In this document: piece after piece, positions 33,019 to 40,508 of the stretch
How positions within the stretch are numbered: position 1 is the first letter of the stretch
Layout of the letters: every line of letters starts with the position of its first letter
Assembly (NCBI GenBank): GCA_013140495.1
Contig: JABFSR010000161.1
Location: 1 to 40,508, forward strand
Length of the DNA stretch: 40,508 nucleotides
Direction: 5' to 3'
Source: Verrucomicrobiota bacterium
Lineage (GTDB): Bacteria > Verrucomicrobiota > Verrucomicrobiia > Limisphaerales > JADLHS01
Made by a program: the position numbers and the translations under genes
The notes under the pieces: generated by a model
Seen by the model: the letters and a program-made list of their open reading frames with translations, nothing else
Databases searched by the model: none
What the model was told of the DNA's origin: nothing

Positions 33019-33603
33019 TCAATCCAACCAGATGCGGGCGTCCTGACGAATGTGGCAGCGCCGGGTTTCTCCATCCGGCAGTTTTAGTTCCACAGTGACT
33101 TCAAAGCCCTCGGGAGTGGATTTGAAAACCAGGTTTCCATCTGTTTTGAAACCGGGGCTCAAAGCAAGCTGGTCGAGCGACGTCGCCCAGCGACCATTCT
33201 TCCCCTGGTATTCTTTTTGCGCATAATAGATTTCATGCAACTGCGTCCGGGCTGCAACGGTCGGATCAGGGACGAACGCGACTGAGCCGACCTTCTTGCG
33301 GGTGAACTGGACATAGCCCCACTTTTCGGGCCGGTGCATGTCAATGATGCCTTGAGGCGACCAGACCCAGTTGTCCTCCTTCTTTCCGGGAAGTTTTCGG
33401 TATTTCCCGTCCACGATTTCCGTCAGCCATTCCACGCGAGAAAAATTGATCCGCCACTGTTCGCCTTCGGCGGGCGGCGTTTTCCGTCCGGCAAACTCAC
33501 CCAGCGCCTTCCATGGAAATGCGAGTTCCACCGTCCACCCGGCATCGGTATCGGCAGAATTGTTGACCGTTCCTCTCACGTGCACCCTCTGCGGTTGTTT
33601 CAA
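33019..33603 (-). CDS. C-terminal part of a CBM9-like carbohydrate-binding protein (probably truncated)
   Basis: The 194-residue frame starts at a TTG overlapping the cutC stop (TTGA). It contains VHVRGTVNNSADTDAGWTVE, the latter part of a family 9-like carbohydrate-binding domain as found in Verrucomicrobiota proteins of about 350 residues. The first 150 or so residues, with the signal peptide and the first beta strands, are missing; upstream is intact cutC, not coding homology. The rest (YYAQKEYQGKNGRWATSLDQ and a C-terminal beta part) is present without frame breaks. It is either a remnant left by a deletion that joined it to cutC, or a small re-used protein translated by coupling. Without a signal peptide a typical secreted role is doubtful. 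Confidence 0.65.
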   Translation of the reverse strand: MKQPQRVHVRGTVNNSADTDAGWTVELAFPWKALGEFAGRKTPPAEGEQWRINFSRVEWLTEIVDGKYRKLPGKKEDNWVWSPQGIIDMHRPEKWGYVQFTRKKVGSVAFVPDPTVAARTQLHEIYYAQKEYQGKNGRWATSLDQLALSPGFKTDGNLVFKSTPEGFEVTVELKLPDGETRRCHIRQDARIWLD

Positions 33604-34349
33604 CCGAGCGCCTGCCGCATGGTGGCCACCGCCGTGCTCTCGGTCACCGGAAACTCATCCTCCGGCGGCTTGAGAGTGCCTCCGAAAAATACCTGCGGAC
33701 GGGCGGCTCCTGAGCGATCTTTGGTGACAGTGCTTAACGCGGCATGCACCTGGTTACAGCCCGTCCGGTTCACCACGTCTGTCACGGTGAAACGATTGAT
33801 GCCACCGGCAGGCAAAACCTCTATACGCCCTGCGGCGTGTCGGACGTAGAGTGCAATGTTGGCCGCGCCATTGTAGGCGCTGGCTTCCTGGCCGGAAGTC
33901 ATCACCCGCGTTACGCCAATGTCAATCAACTGATCCAGCGCCACCAGCGGTTCGGGCACGACATCGAATGCGCGATGAAAGACCACCTGCCGACCGGGCG
34001 ACAGTTTCACAATTTGCCGGCAACGTTCCAAATCTATGGCACCGTTCGAGGTCAGGATTCCAAAAGCGATCCCGTCCGCACCCTCGGCGAGCGCGGATTC
34101 GACGTCCCGTTGCATGACTTTGAAATCGCTGGCGCTGTAACAGAAACCTCCCGCGCGGGGCCGGATCATGGCAATGAGCGGGATACGGATCGCCGCACGT
34201 GACTCGCGCAAGGCGCCAAGTGAGGGTGTCAGACCGCCCAGCATCAAAGCGCAGTTGAGTTCGACTCGGTCCGCACCGCTCTGTTGCGCCACCGCGCAAT
34301 CTTCGGCGGAGGCGGTGCAGATTTCCAGTTTGATTCGCGGGCTGCTCAT
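33600..34349 (-). CDS. cutC: CutC family protein
   Basis: This 249-residue cytoplasmic TIM-barrel protein has the full length of CutC. It opens with KLEICTASAEDCAVAQQSGADRVELN and contains GGLTPSLG, PLIAMIRPRAGGFCYS, FGILTSNGAIDLERC and VFHRAFD, all typical. The family was named for copper homeostasis, but a direct copper role is weakly supported and it may have an enzymatic role. Its ATG overlaps the glycosylasparaginase stop (ATGA), and its own stop overlaps the next start (TTGA), so the three are translationally linked. Co-expression with glycosylasparaginase suggests a link to glycoprotein or N-glycan degradation more than to copper; this is inference. Confidence 0.88.
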   Translation of the reverse strand: MSSPRIKLEICTASAEDCAVAQQSGADRVELNCALMLGGLTPSLGALRESRAAIRIPLIAMIRPRAGGFCYSASDFKVMQRDVESALAEGADGIAFGILTSNGAIDLERCRQIVKLSPGRQVVFHRAFDVVPEPLVALDQLIDIGVTRVMTSGQEASAYNGAANIALYVRHAAGRIEVLPAGGINRFTVTDVVNRTGCNQVHAALSTVTKDRSGAARPQVFFGGTLKPPEDEFPVTESTAVATMRQALG

Positions 34350-35326
34350 CGTTCGGGCGTGCCGATGCCCGGATTGGGCAACACCCGGCTGCCGCCCGGC
34401 GTGGTCACCGAGTACTGAAATCCTCCATCCGTCCCCGCAGCGCCGTAACGTCCTTGTTTGTCCAGCGCCACGAAGTTGATGCTCAGGTTGGTGCCCTTGG
34501 GCTCAGTCCGCATGACACGGCGGATGGCTTGCACACACGCCTCGTGCGGCGTCATTCCCTGGCGCATGAATTCTACGATGAGAAACGAGGCACAGTAGCG
34601 CATCACGTTTTCGCCCAATCCTGTCGCGCCTGCTGCTCCCACCTCGTTGTCCACGTAGAGTCCGCTGCCGATGATCGGCGAGTCACCGACGCGGCCTGGC
34701 AGTTTACCGCCGAGCCCGCTCGTGGAGCAACCGCCCGCAATGTTGCCGTCCTTCCCCAATACCAACAGCGCAATGGTATCGTGGTTGTCCGGCTTTTTTT
34801 CGGCGGGCTTGGCTCGTTGGGAGGCCCTCTGCTTCTGCCATTTTTCGTAGCGTTCCTTGGAATTGAGTTCGACGGACTCCAAACCTTCCTCCAAGGCAAA
34901 CATTCTCGCACCTTCCCCGACGAGCAGGACGTGCCGGGTTTTTTCCATCACACGCCGCGCGGCAGAAATGGGGTGACGAATGCCTTCGAGCCCGGCCACG
35001 CTGCCTGCTTTGTGATCGGGCCCATTCATGATGCAGGCGTCGAGTTGCACCACACCGGCGGCGTTGGGACTGCCAGACAGGCCGACGGAACCGTTACCGG
35101 AGGATTCTGTCACCCAGATGCCTTTTTCCACGGCGTCCAAAAGCGAACCACCCCCAAGCAATATCTTCAACGCCTCATCGTTGGAGGCCTTGCCGAACGG
35201 CCAGGTGGAAACGATCAATGGAACTTCACCTTTTTCTTCCTTTGATTCGGCAGATCGAGCGACTGTGTTTGCCGTGGCAGCGGCCACACCCACCGCCACT
35301 TGATTCAAGAATTTGCGTCTCGTCAT
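34346..35326 (-). CDS. N4-(beta-N-acetylglucosaminyl)-L-asparaginase (glycosylasparaginase)
   Basis: The 326-residue Ntn-hydrolase precursor starts with a Tat-type signal (MTRRKFLNQVAVGVAAATAN). NHDTIALLVL (181-190) holds the autocleavage site between D183 and T184, so T184 becomes the catalytic N-terminal threonine of the beta chain. GGKLPGRVGDSPIIGSGLYVDNE supplies the substrate-binding R212 and D215. STWPFGKASNDEALKIL is the alpha-chain opening. The enzyme hydrolyses the GlcNAc-Asn bond of glycopeptides. A charged insert (KERYEKWQKQRASQRAKPAE, about 157-176) precedes the cleavage site. It is the first gene of a unit with cutC and the CBM9 tail. The product is exported by this prediction, while CutC is cytoplasmic. 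Confidence 0.9.
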   Translation of the reverse strand: MTRRKFLNQVAVGVAAATANTVARSAESKEEKGEVPLIVSTWPFGKASNDEALKILLGGGSLLDAVEKGIWVTESSGNGSVGLSGSPNAAGVVQLDACIMNGPDHKAGSVAGLEGIRHPISAARRVMEKTRHVLLVGEGARMFALEEGLESVELNSKERYEKWQKQRASQRAKPAEKKPDNHDTIALLVLGKDGNIAGGCSTSGLGGKLPGRVGDSPIIGSGLYVDNEVGAAGATGLGENVMRYCASFLIVEFMRQGMTPHEACVQAIRRVMRTEPKGTNLSINFVALDKQGRYGAAGTDGGFQYSVTTPGGSRVLPNPGIGTPER

Positions 35327-35502
35327 ATTATCTAGGAATGGCCTGCTGCTTCAAAGCCGCAGAGTTTTTGTCAATTAGTGTCCCGTTGGTGATGATGGCG
35401 GAAGTGTTCAGTTCAGTTGCGCCGTCGTCAATCCCTGTTTTGAATCTGGAAAGCAAATGGTTCGATGGCGGGTAACTACTCAATCTTGAGATGATGTGGC
35501 TG

Positions 35503-38500
35503 TTACTTCCGCAGATGCACGAACACACCTTTCTTGTTGCCTACAATCACGTCGGACCGTTTGTCACCGTTCAAATCTCCGACGGTGACCTGCGTGCCCA
35601 CACCGGAATCGTCGTCAATGAGGTGAGGCACAAAAACTACCTGACCGTTGCCGGGCCGCTGCAATTCAAACCAGATCAGAACCGCCGGCGCATCCGCCTC
35701 CGCATCGCCCGTGGGACCGTGTGCCCAAAAGCGTTTGCCTGTGACAAAGTCCATGAGTCCATCACCGTTCATATCCGCCAGTACCATTGCGTGCATCTGA
35801 CTGCAACGAAGATGAGTGGTCGTTACATCAGGACTCGGGGGCATGAGGACGTTTTGTTGCCATGTGATTTCTCCGCCGGTTCGCACCTGCCGATACCAGA
35901 CCAATCCGTAAAGGTGGCAGTGCCAGGAATTGATCACATCCGCCAATCCGTCGCCGTCCACGTCCGTGACGAGCATTTGAGAAGCGGCCTCGGCAAACTT
36001 CTGCGCATGAAATTTCCATGGGGTTGAAGAGGTGGTCGCTCCCACAGGTTGCTCCCACCAACCGGCGGATTCAAGAATGTCCATCCGTCCGTCGCCGTTG
36101 ATGTCGCCCGCGCCGATGCCGTGGGTGAAGCGCTGATACTTTTTATCCTGTGGCGAAATGGCGTGAAACTTCCATTGATCATCTGGCTTGGAGGTGTCGT
36201 AAGTGGCGTAGCCGATATAACCCTCGTTGTTGAATACGAGGTCCGGCTGCCCGTCACCCGTCACATCAACCAGTGTGGGCGATTCGTTGCCCACCATCGG
36301 ATACGCAAGGTGGCGCGGCCAGTGTCCACCTTTTGTGCCGGGGTTCTCGTACCAGTAACCTTCCTTGCCCGGAAACGGCACCTCGAAAATGTCGAGCCAG
36401 CCATCGCGATTGAAGTCGCCGGTGTACATCAGAAAACTGTCGGAGTAATTCTTCGGATCGAAGGCAGTTGGAGTGCGTATCTCATGTTTCGTCGTGAAAT
36501 CAGGTCCCTCAAACCAGAACGGCCCGGCAACCACATCCATCTTGCCGTCCTTGTTGAAGTCGCCGAACGAAGCGCCTTCCGCATAGAACTGGTCGGAGAG
36601 TTTCAGCTTTTGAAATGAATCACGCTTCGGCAGTTCGGAAGGCACGGGCACAGGTGCGGGCAGCGGTGCGGGTGCTGGAGCCGCGGCGGCAACCGGAGTT
36701 CCAGCTTGAGATTCAACGCTCAAGCCTGCGATAGCCTGGCCATCTGTCCCGACGATTCTTGCGCAAGCCATCCAACCACCGCCGCCCTGCGTGATCTTGA
36801 GCAGGAGCTGGTTGTCGCCTTTCTTGAGTTCGATCGGGGCCATGTCCTGATCCGGAACCATGCCGCGGTCAACATTGTTGCCGTGAACGAGAACACCGTT
36901 CAGCCATGCTTTCACGCCGTCATCGCTTCCCATCAACAACGCCGCCTTGCAATCCTGCGGCGCAATGATCTTCGCCTTGAGATACGCGGCGCAATTCATC
37001 TGATCCGGAAATACCAGACCAAGATTTGCGTGGTCACCGCGCGGCATCGCTTTCCAATTCACGGCCTCGCCCGGTTTCTCCGGAGCGAAGACGGTGTTGA
37101 ATACAGAATCAGCACCCGTGGCTCCCTGCTGATGGTAAGGCCCGCTGACCAGCCAGTCCTGGATGAACGGTCCGCTGCCGTTTGGTTTCCGGCGCAGCGC
37201 CCACGCGCGCTTCACAATCTCCTGCGCCTTGCACTGGGCCAGAACCTTCACGGCCACGTCCTCTGCGAGCTGCGGATTTGCGCCCGCGAGTTTTTCGGCA
37301 ATGCTCACTGCCGCAAGACCAGCCTCGGTGGTCAGATTGGAATCTGCCAGTTGATCAAGCGCGACCTGAAGAGCTGCGGGCGTTGGAATCTGGCCGATCT
37401 GGCCAAGCACCTGTTTCTTTTCATCGGGACGTTTTGCAGCCGCCATCGCCTGCTGCAACAGGTCGAATCGTTTTGAGAGATCGGTTTCCTGCTCGGCGAC
37501 GGAGATGCACCCGCTCAATGCGAGCATTTGGAGGGTGTTGTCTGTGCTGCTGCGGGCGAGTTCCAACAACATCGGCGCGGCGGCAGCGTTCGGCCACTGA
37601 CTCAACACACGGACACCTTCCCTCGCCAGCGCCGGATCTGGAGATTTGCTGGCGGCTTGTGCCGCTGTGAGCGCAGCAGGCGTGGCAAGGTCACCGAGCA
37701 GTTGCAAGAGATGAAGACGCTCGTTGGCGGGGAGACGATCCATGGCCTCGAGCACGCTGCGGGTGGATTGGTCTTTGTTTGAACTGGCCTGACAAATTGC
37801 TGAAAGCGTCTTGATCACGGGAGCACGCTCGCGCTCGGACTTCGATTTGCCCGCAAGATTCAGCAATGGCGGCAGGGTGTTTGCCACTGCGAGTTTTCTT
37901 AACGATTCCAATGCCGCAAGACGAACCGGCTCGTTTGCGTTGTCGGCATATTGCAGGAGCAGATCCGTTGCTCCCTTGTCGCCGCGATCACCCAACGCGC
38001 GCAATAACTCGGCTTTCACCGGCGGCTCGCCGCGAGTGATCTGCGTGAGGATGGCTTTGTCCACGCCCGGGCCGCGCAATCGGGTGAGCGTGTCGCGGGC
38101 TGCATCGCGTTCGGCAGGCTCGCCTTGCGCCGCGGCCTTGGCCAAAGCAGGGAGCATTGAGGAATCCTCCAGTTCCGCCAGCGCCTGCCATGCGGCAACG
38201 CGGACTTGCAGGTGCGCGCTGCCGACGGCGGCACGAACAGTGGGCAGCGCCTTCGCGCCGAGCTTGAGGCTTGAATCCAACAGGGCCACCTGCGAATCCG
38301 CCGGCAGTCCGGCCCACAACTTCAGGGAAGCGTTGATTACCTTGGCGTCACCCAGTTCGCGTAGCAGCTTCATCGCGGCGAGATGCGTCAAACGATCCTT
38401 GCCCGCGAGTGCGGTTGTAATCATGTCCACTCGCTTGCTGGCGTCGGATAATACCAGACCGCGCCAGGCGGCGGCGCGAATTTGTAGCGGAGACCCGGCG

Positions 38501-39090
38501 TCGAGCACGCTGCGATAAATTGTTGCCGCACCCGCTTTGTCGCCTTCTGCATGGAGACGTTCCGCACATTGGAGCAACGCTTCGAGCAGGGCTGGTTGAA
38601 CTGCCGACGCTGACTTTGCGCGTGCTGCCGTCAGCGCTGCCAGTGCGTCCTTGCCGCCGATCTTGCCCAGGGCTGTGGCCGCCGCAGAAGCGATCGTAGC
38701 GTCGGCATCTGCCAGCAACGGCTTGAGGATTGGCAGCGATTCAACCTCGTGCCGCCGCCCGAGCGAATCAATCAGCCCGGCCTTGATATCCCCCGAGGTC
38801 TTGCTCAGCGCATTGCGCAAGGCCGTGCCTGCTTCAGGTCCCGGAATCGTTTCCAGCACGTTGCGTGCGGCGTGAGCGGTGCGCTCCTCGCCGAGCAGTG
38901 CAGACAGGGCTGTCACCGACCGGACGGTGCCGATTGTTTTGAGCTGCTGACACGCGTCGCATTTCTCGGTGGCACCGGCACCCGATTGCAGGACTGCAAT
39001 GAGCTGTTGTTCGTCTGCGGCCCGGAGATTCGTGGAAGCCAATGCGAGAAGGCAGGCGGCGGCGATGCGGGAAATTGAAAGTGTTCTCAT
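35503..39090 (-). CDS. Giant secreted HEAT-repeat and FG-GAP beta-propeller protein
   Basis: The 1195-residue protein has a signal peptide (MRTLSISRIAAACLLALAST, cleaved near LRA). Residues 25-630 are HEAT/PBS repeats, preceded by CDACQQLK, a CxxC without haem histidine. A galactose-binding-like domain at about 635-790 (WLVSGPYHQQ, KAWLNGVLVHGNNVDRGM) is followed by a Pro/Ala linker at about 795-820. The C-terminal 375 residues contain seven FG-GAP/VCBS calcium loops: DFNKDGKMD, DFNRDGWLD, DVTGDGQPD, DINGDGRMD, DVDGDGLAD, DMNGDGLMD and DLNGDKRSD. Seven such loops fit a seven-bladed propeller. It is likely a large extracellular adhesion or binding scaffold stabilised by Ca2+; no catalytic motif is seen. 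The start is ATG with no strong ribosome site. The downstream and upstream genes lie on the same strand, 176 and 43 bases away. Confidence 0.85.
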   Translation of the reverse strand: MRTLSISRIAAACLLALASTNLRAADEQQLIAVLQSGAGATEKCDACQQLKTIGTVRSVTALSALLGEERTAHAARNVLETIPGPEAGTALRNALSKTSGDIKAGLIDSLGRRHEVESLPILKPLLADADATIASAAATALGKIGGKDALAALTAARAKSASAVQPALLEALLQCAERLHAEGDKAGAATIYRSVLDAGSPLQIRAAAWRGLVLSDASKRVDMITTALAGKDRLTHLAAMKLLRELGDAKVINASLKLWAGLPADSQVALLDSSLKLGAKALPTVRAAVGSAHLQVRVAAWQALAELEDSSMLPALAKAAAQGEPAERDAARDTLTRLRGPGVDKAILTQITRGEPPVKAELLRALGDRGDKGATDLLLQYADNANEPVRLAALESLRKLAVANTLPPLLNLAGKSKSERERAPVIKTLSAICQASSNKDQSTRSVLEAMDRLPANERLHLLQLLGDLATPAALTAAQAASKSPDPALAREGVRVLSQWPNAAAAPMLLELARSSTDNTLQMLALSGCISVAEQETDLSKRFDLLQQAMAAAKRPDEKKQVLGQIGQIPTPAALQVALDQLADSNLTTEAGLAAVSIAEKLAGANPQLAEDVAVKVLAQCKAQEIVKRAWALRRKPNGSGPFIQDWLVSGPYHQQGATGADSVFNTVFAPEKPGEAVNWKAMPRGDHANLGLVFPDQMNCAAYLKAKIIAPQDCKAALLMGSDDGVKAWLNGVLVHGNNVDRGMVPDQDMAPIELKKGDNQLLLKITQGGGGWMACARIVGTDGQAIAGLSVESQAGTPVAAAAPAPAPLPAPVPVPSELPKRDSFQKLKLSDQFYAEGASFGDFNKDGKMDVVAGPFWFEGPDFTTKHEIRTPTAFDPKNYSDSFLMYTGDFNRDGWLDIFEVPFPGKEGYWYENPGTKGGHWPRHLAYPMVGNESPTLVDVTGDGQPDLVFNNEGYIGYATYDTSKPDDQWKFHAISPQDKKYQRFTHGIGAGDINGDGRMDILESAGWWEQPVGATTSSTPWKFHAQKFAEAASQMLVTDVDGDGLADVINSWHCHLYGLVWYRQVRTGGEITWQQNVLMPPSPDVTTTHLRCSQMHAMVLADMNGDGLMDFVTGKRFWAHGPTGDAEADAPAVLIWFELQRPGNGQVVFVPHLIDDDSGVGTQVTVGDLNGDKRSDVIVGNKKGVFVHLRK

Positions 39091-39133
39091 AAAAAGTTTA
39101 TCAAGGTTTCAACAAAGGTTCATTCAACGTTTG

Positions 39134-40504
39134 TCAGAACCGCCACGGAGCGCGCGGAGCATATCCGATCAGACGATTCGCCTCGGCGTCGCCGGGGAAT
39201 TCACCTTTGACCGGATCCCACCTGACCTTCCTCTGAAGCGCCATTGAGATGCCGCCGATCAGGATTGCGCTGATGGTGTAGGCCGCCGTTTCCGGTTTGC
39301 AGATTGTCGGATGTCGGGAGCGTACGCATTCCAGGAAATTGTCCGAGTGTCCGTTGTTGCGTTCCACGCGGACATCGGTGGGTCGCAGCGGCTCATTCAG
39401 GATGCGATCCGGGTAGGACACAATTCTGACGCGATCCACTGCAATGCGGCCTTCCGTGCCGACGAAGCAAGCACCTCCCACATCCCCGACCTGCTCGCCG
39501 GGATAACCGGTGGAATGAACCACCACGCCATTTGAATAGTGATAGTGAACGTTTCCATCCTCGGGTCGCCCTGCTGCGCCGCGAGGATGCACGGCTGTGC
39601 CGGAAGTGGCGGTCGCATTCTTCTCGTACTCCACTTCAATGGGAGCGGTGGGATCCGGGTTCACAATCCATTGGATGATGTCGTAGTGATGCGGACTCCA
39701 GTTCAGGTCGCCGATGAAGATTCCGGAGATTGCGTGGCCCGCCTCGCCGCCGTAGGGACGCCACGGCAACGGCCCGAGCCAGAGGTCCCAGTCAAAGCCC
39801 GCCGGCACAGGCACGGACTTGTCCGAGGTCCAGTCGCTCGGGAAAAATGCGCCCGGCTGACGGTAGGCATAGACTTCCTTGAGCTGCCCGATGCGGCCAT
39901 TGCGAACCAGTTCGCAGGCCTGGCGGAACTTGCCTCCGTATTCCGAACGTTGCTGGGTGCCCGCCTGATAGATGCGCCCGAAACGATTGCACGTTTCGAC
40001 AAGATTGCGTCCTTGTTCCAGCGTGATGGCTATGGGCTTCTCACAATAAACATCCTTGCCCGCCCGCGCCGCCATGGTGGCCATCGGGGCGGCCCAATGA
40101 TACGGCAGTGCCAGCAGCACCGCATCAATGTCCGGTCGGACCAGCACCTCGCGAAAATCCGAATAGGCGCGCACGCCGCTGTAACCGGCCTGCCCGAGCT
40201 TCCCGGCGTAAAATTCATTGCACCGTTGTTGCGCGGATTCGCGACGTTCCTTGCGCACGTCACAGACCGCCTGCACCTGCACATCCGGGCGCGCCACGTA
40301 ACCGCCCGCCACATACGTCCACGCGCCGCCGAGCAGATGCCCCGTGCCCTGGCCGCCCAGCCCGATGAAACCCATGTTGATCCGCTCGCTCGGTGTCGTG
40401 GCCCCGCCCATGCCCAGGACGGAGGAGGGAAGAATCATCGGCGCGGCAACGGCGGAGGCCATGGCCGTGGCGCTGTTGCGGAGAAAACGGCGGCGGTTGA
40501 TCAA
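39134..40504 (-). CDS. Tat-exported Gfo/Idh/MocA family oxidoreductase (5' end at window edge)
   Basis: The visible frame gives 456 residues from a TTG at 40504, but the frame is open to the window edge, so the true start may lie just outside. A twin-arginine signal is visible (RRRFLRNSATAMASAVAAPM). The Rossmann loop GLGGQGTG is at 48-55, VCDVRKER marks the second strand, and CEKPIAIT is the EKP signature of the family. SPHHYDIIQW in the C-terminal domain carries the likely catalytic His. The enzyme would oxidise or reduce a sugar or related polyol with NAD(P). Export is unusual for a cofactor-dependent enzyme but common for this family in Verrucomicrobiota and Planctomycetota, where glycosidases with bound NAD are also known. 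It is 43 bases upstream of the giant HEAT/propeller gene. Confidence 0.88.
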   Translation of the reverse strand: MINRRRFLRNSATAMASAVAAPMILPSSVLGMGGATTPSERINMGFIGLGGQGTGHLLGGAWTYVAGGYVARPDVQVQAVCDVRKERRESAQQRCNEFYAGKLGQAGYSGVRAYSDFREVLVRPDIDAVLLALPYHWAAPMATMAARAGKDVYCEKPIAITLEQGRNLVETCNRFGRIYQAGTQQRSEYGGKFRQACELVRNGRIGQLKEVYAYRQPGAFFPSDWTSDKSVPVPAGFDWDLWLGPLPWRPYGGEAGHAISGIFIGDLNWSPHHYDIIQWIVNPDPTAPIEVEYEKNATATSGTAVHPRGAAGRPEDGNVHYHYSNGVVVHSTGYPGEQVGDVGGACFVGTEGRIAVDRVRIVSYPDRILNEPLRPTDVRVERNNGHSDNFLECVRSRHPTICKPETAAYTISAILIGGISMALQRKVRWDPVKGEFPGDAEANRLIGYAPRAPWRF

Positions 40505-40508
40505 AGTG

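Noticed and set aside
35503..39090. CDAC in the N-terminus of the giant protein as a haem or thioredoxin-like site
   Set aside because: The motif is CxxC followed by Gln, not His, so it is not a c-type haem site, and there is no thioredoxin fold around it.
1..40508. CRISPR array, tRNA, rRNA, prophage or complete insertion sequence
   Set aside because: No regularly spaced repeats, no cloverleaf or rRNA-like stretch and no transposase, integrase or phage gene was found by reading both strands.

Overview
The window looks like a chromosomal segment of a Verrucomicrobiota bacterium, most likely of the Limisphaerales/Pedosphaera type. This is inferred from gene content only. The indicators are a DUF1549/DUF1553 cytochrome-like gene followed by a DUF1501 gene, ECF sigma factors with long membrane-anchored C-terminal extensions, tandem prepilin-like proteins ending in an H-x9-DG motif, many Tat or Sec exported TIM-barrel and propeller proteins, and HEAT-repeat proteins. 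No rRNA, tRNA, CRISPR array, transposase or phage gene was recognised.

Layout. 1-3090 (+): the tail of an RmlD-like sugar reductase, a DegT-type aminotransferase and an MFS/OPA-like transporter, all overlapping. 3153-5498 (-): a secreted GH78 alpha-L-rhamnosidase. 5715-10378 (+): the DUF1549/DUF1553 + DUF1501 pair. 10456-11116 (+): a 69-aa protein overlapping a nucleotidyltransferase, a possible toxin-antitoxin-like module, followed by a frameshifted second copy of the DUF1501 3' end (11148-11485). 11514-13526 (-): a HEAT protein and a FabG-like SDR. 13630-15804 (-): a large secreted TIM-barrel-like protein. 16055-18513 (+): a MetE-like barrel and an enolase-superfamily enzyme. 18766-20250 (+): ECF sigma factor 1. 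20309-22817 (-): a UroD/MtaA-like protein and a ferritin-like diiron protein. 23190-24290 (+): a secreted alpha/beta hydrolase. 24435-25886 (+): ECF sigma factor 2. 25890-29803 (-): a Tat-exported TIM barrel, a PQQ-type propeller and a HEAT/beta-sandwich protein. 30008-30310 (+): a small membrane protein. 30340-32888 (-): three prepilin-like genes. 33019-35326 (-): glycosylasparaginase, CutC and a CBM9 tail, translationally overlapping. 35503-39090 (-): a giant HEAT plus FG-GAP propeller protein. 39134-40504 (-): a Tat-exported Gfo/Idh/MocA oxidoreductase.

Taken together the genes suggest a saprophyte devoted to breaking down complex glycans and glycoproteins (rhamnosidase, esterase, TIM barrels, glycosylasparaginase, CBM9, Gfo/Idh). 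It has a large exported proteome and surface-associated regulators.

The most unusual items are: sigma factor 2, whose C-terminus resembles the passenger domain of the prepilins encoded about 5 kb away; a conserved box upstream of both sigma genes; a roughly 167-bp inverted-repeat element present in two opposite copies; and the nucleotidyltransferase module sitting between two DUF1501 tails. Several natural starts lie downstream of the longest possible reading frame because the signal peptide or prepilin leader begins there; these choices are explained per gene.
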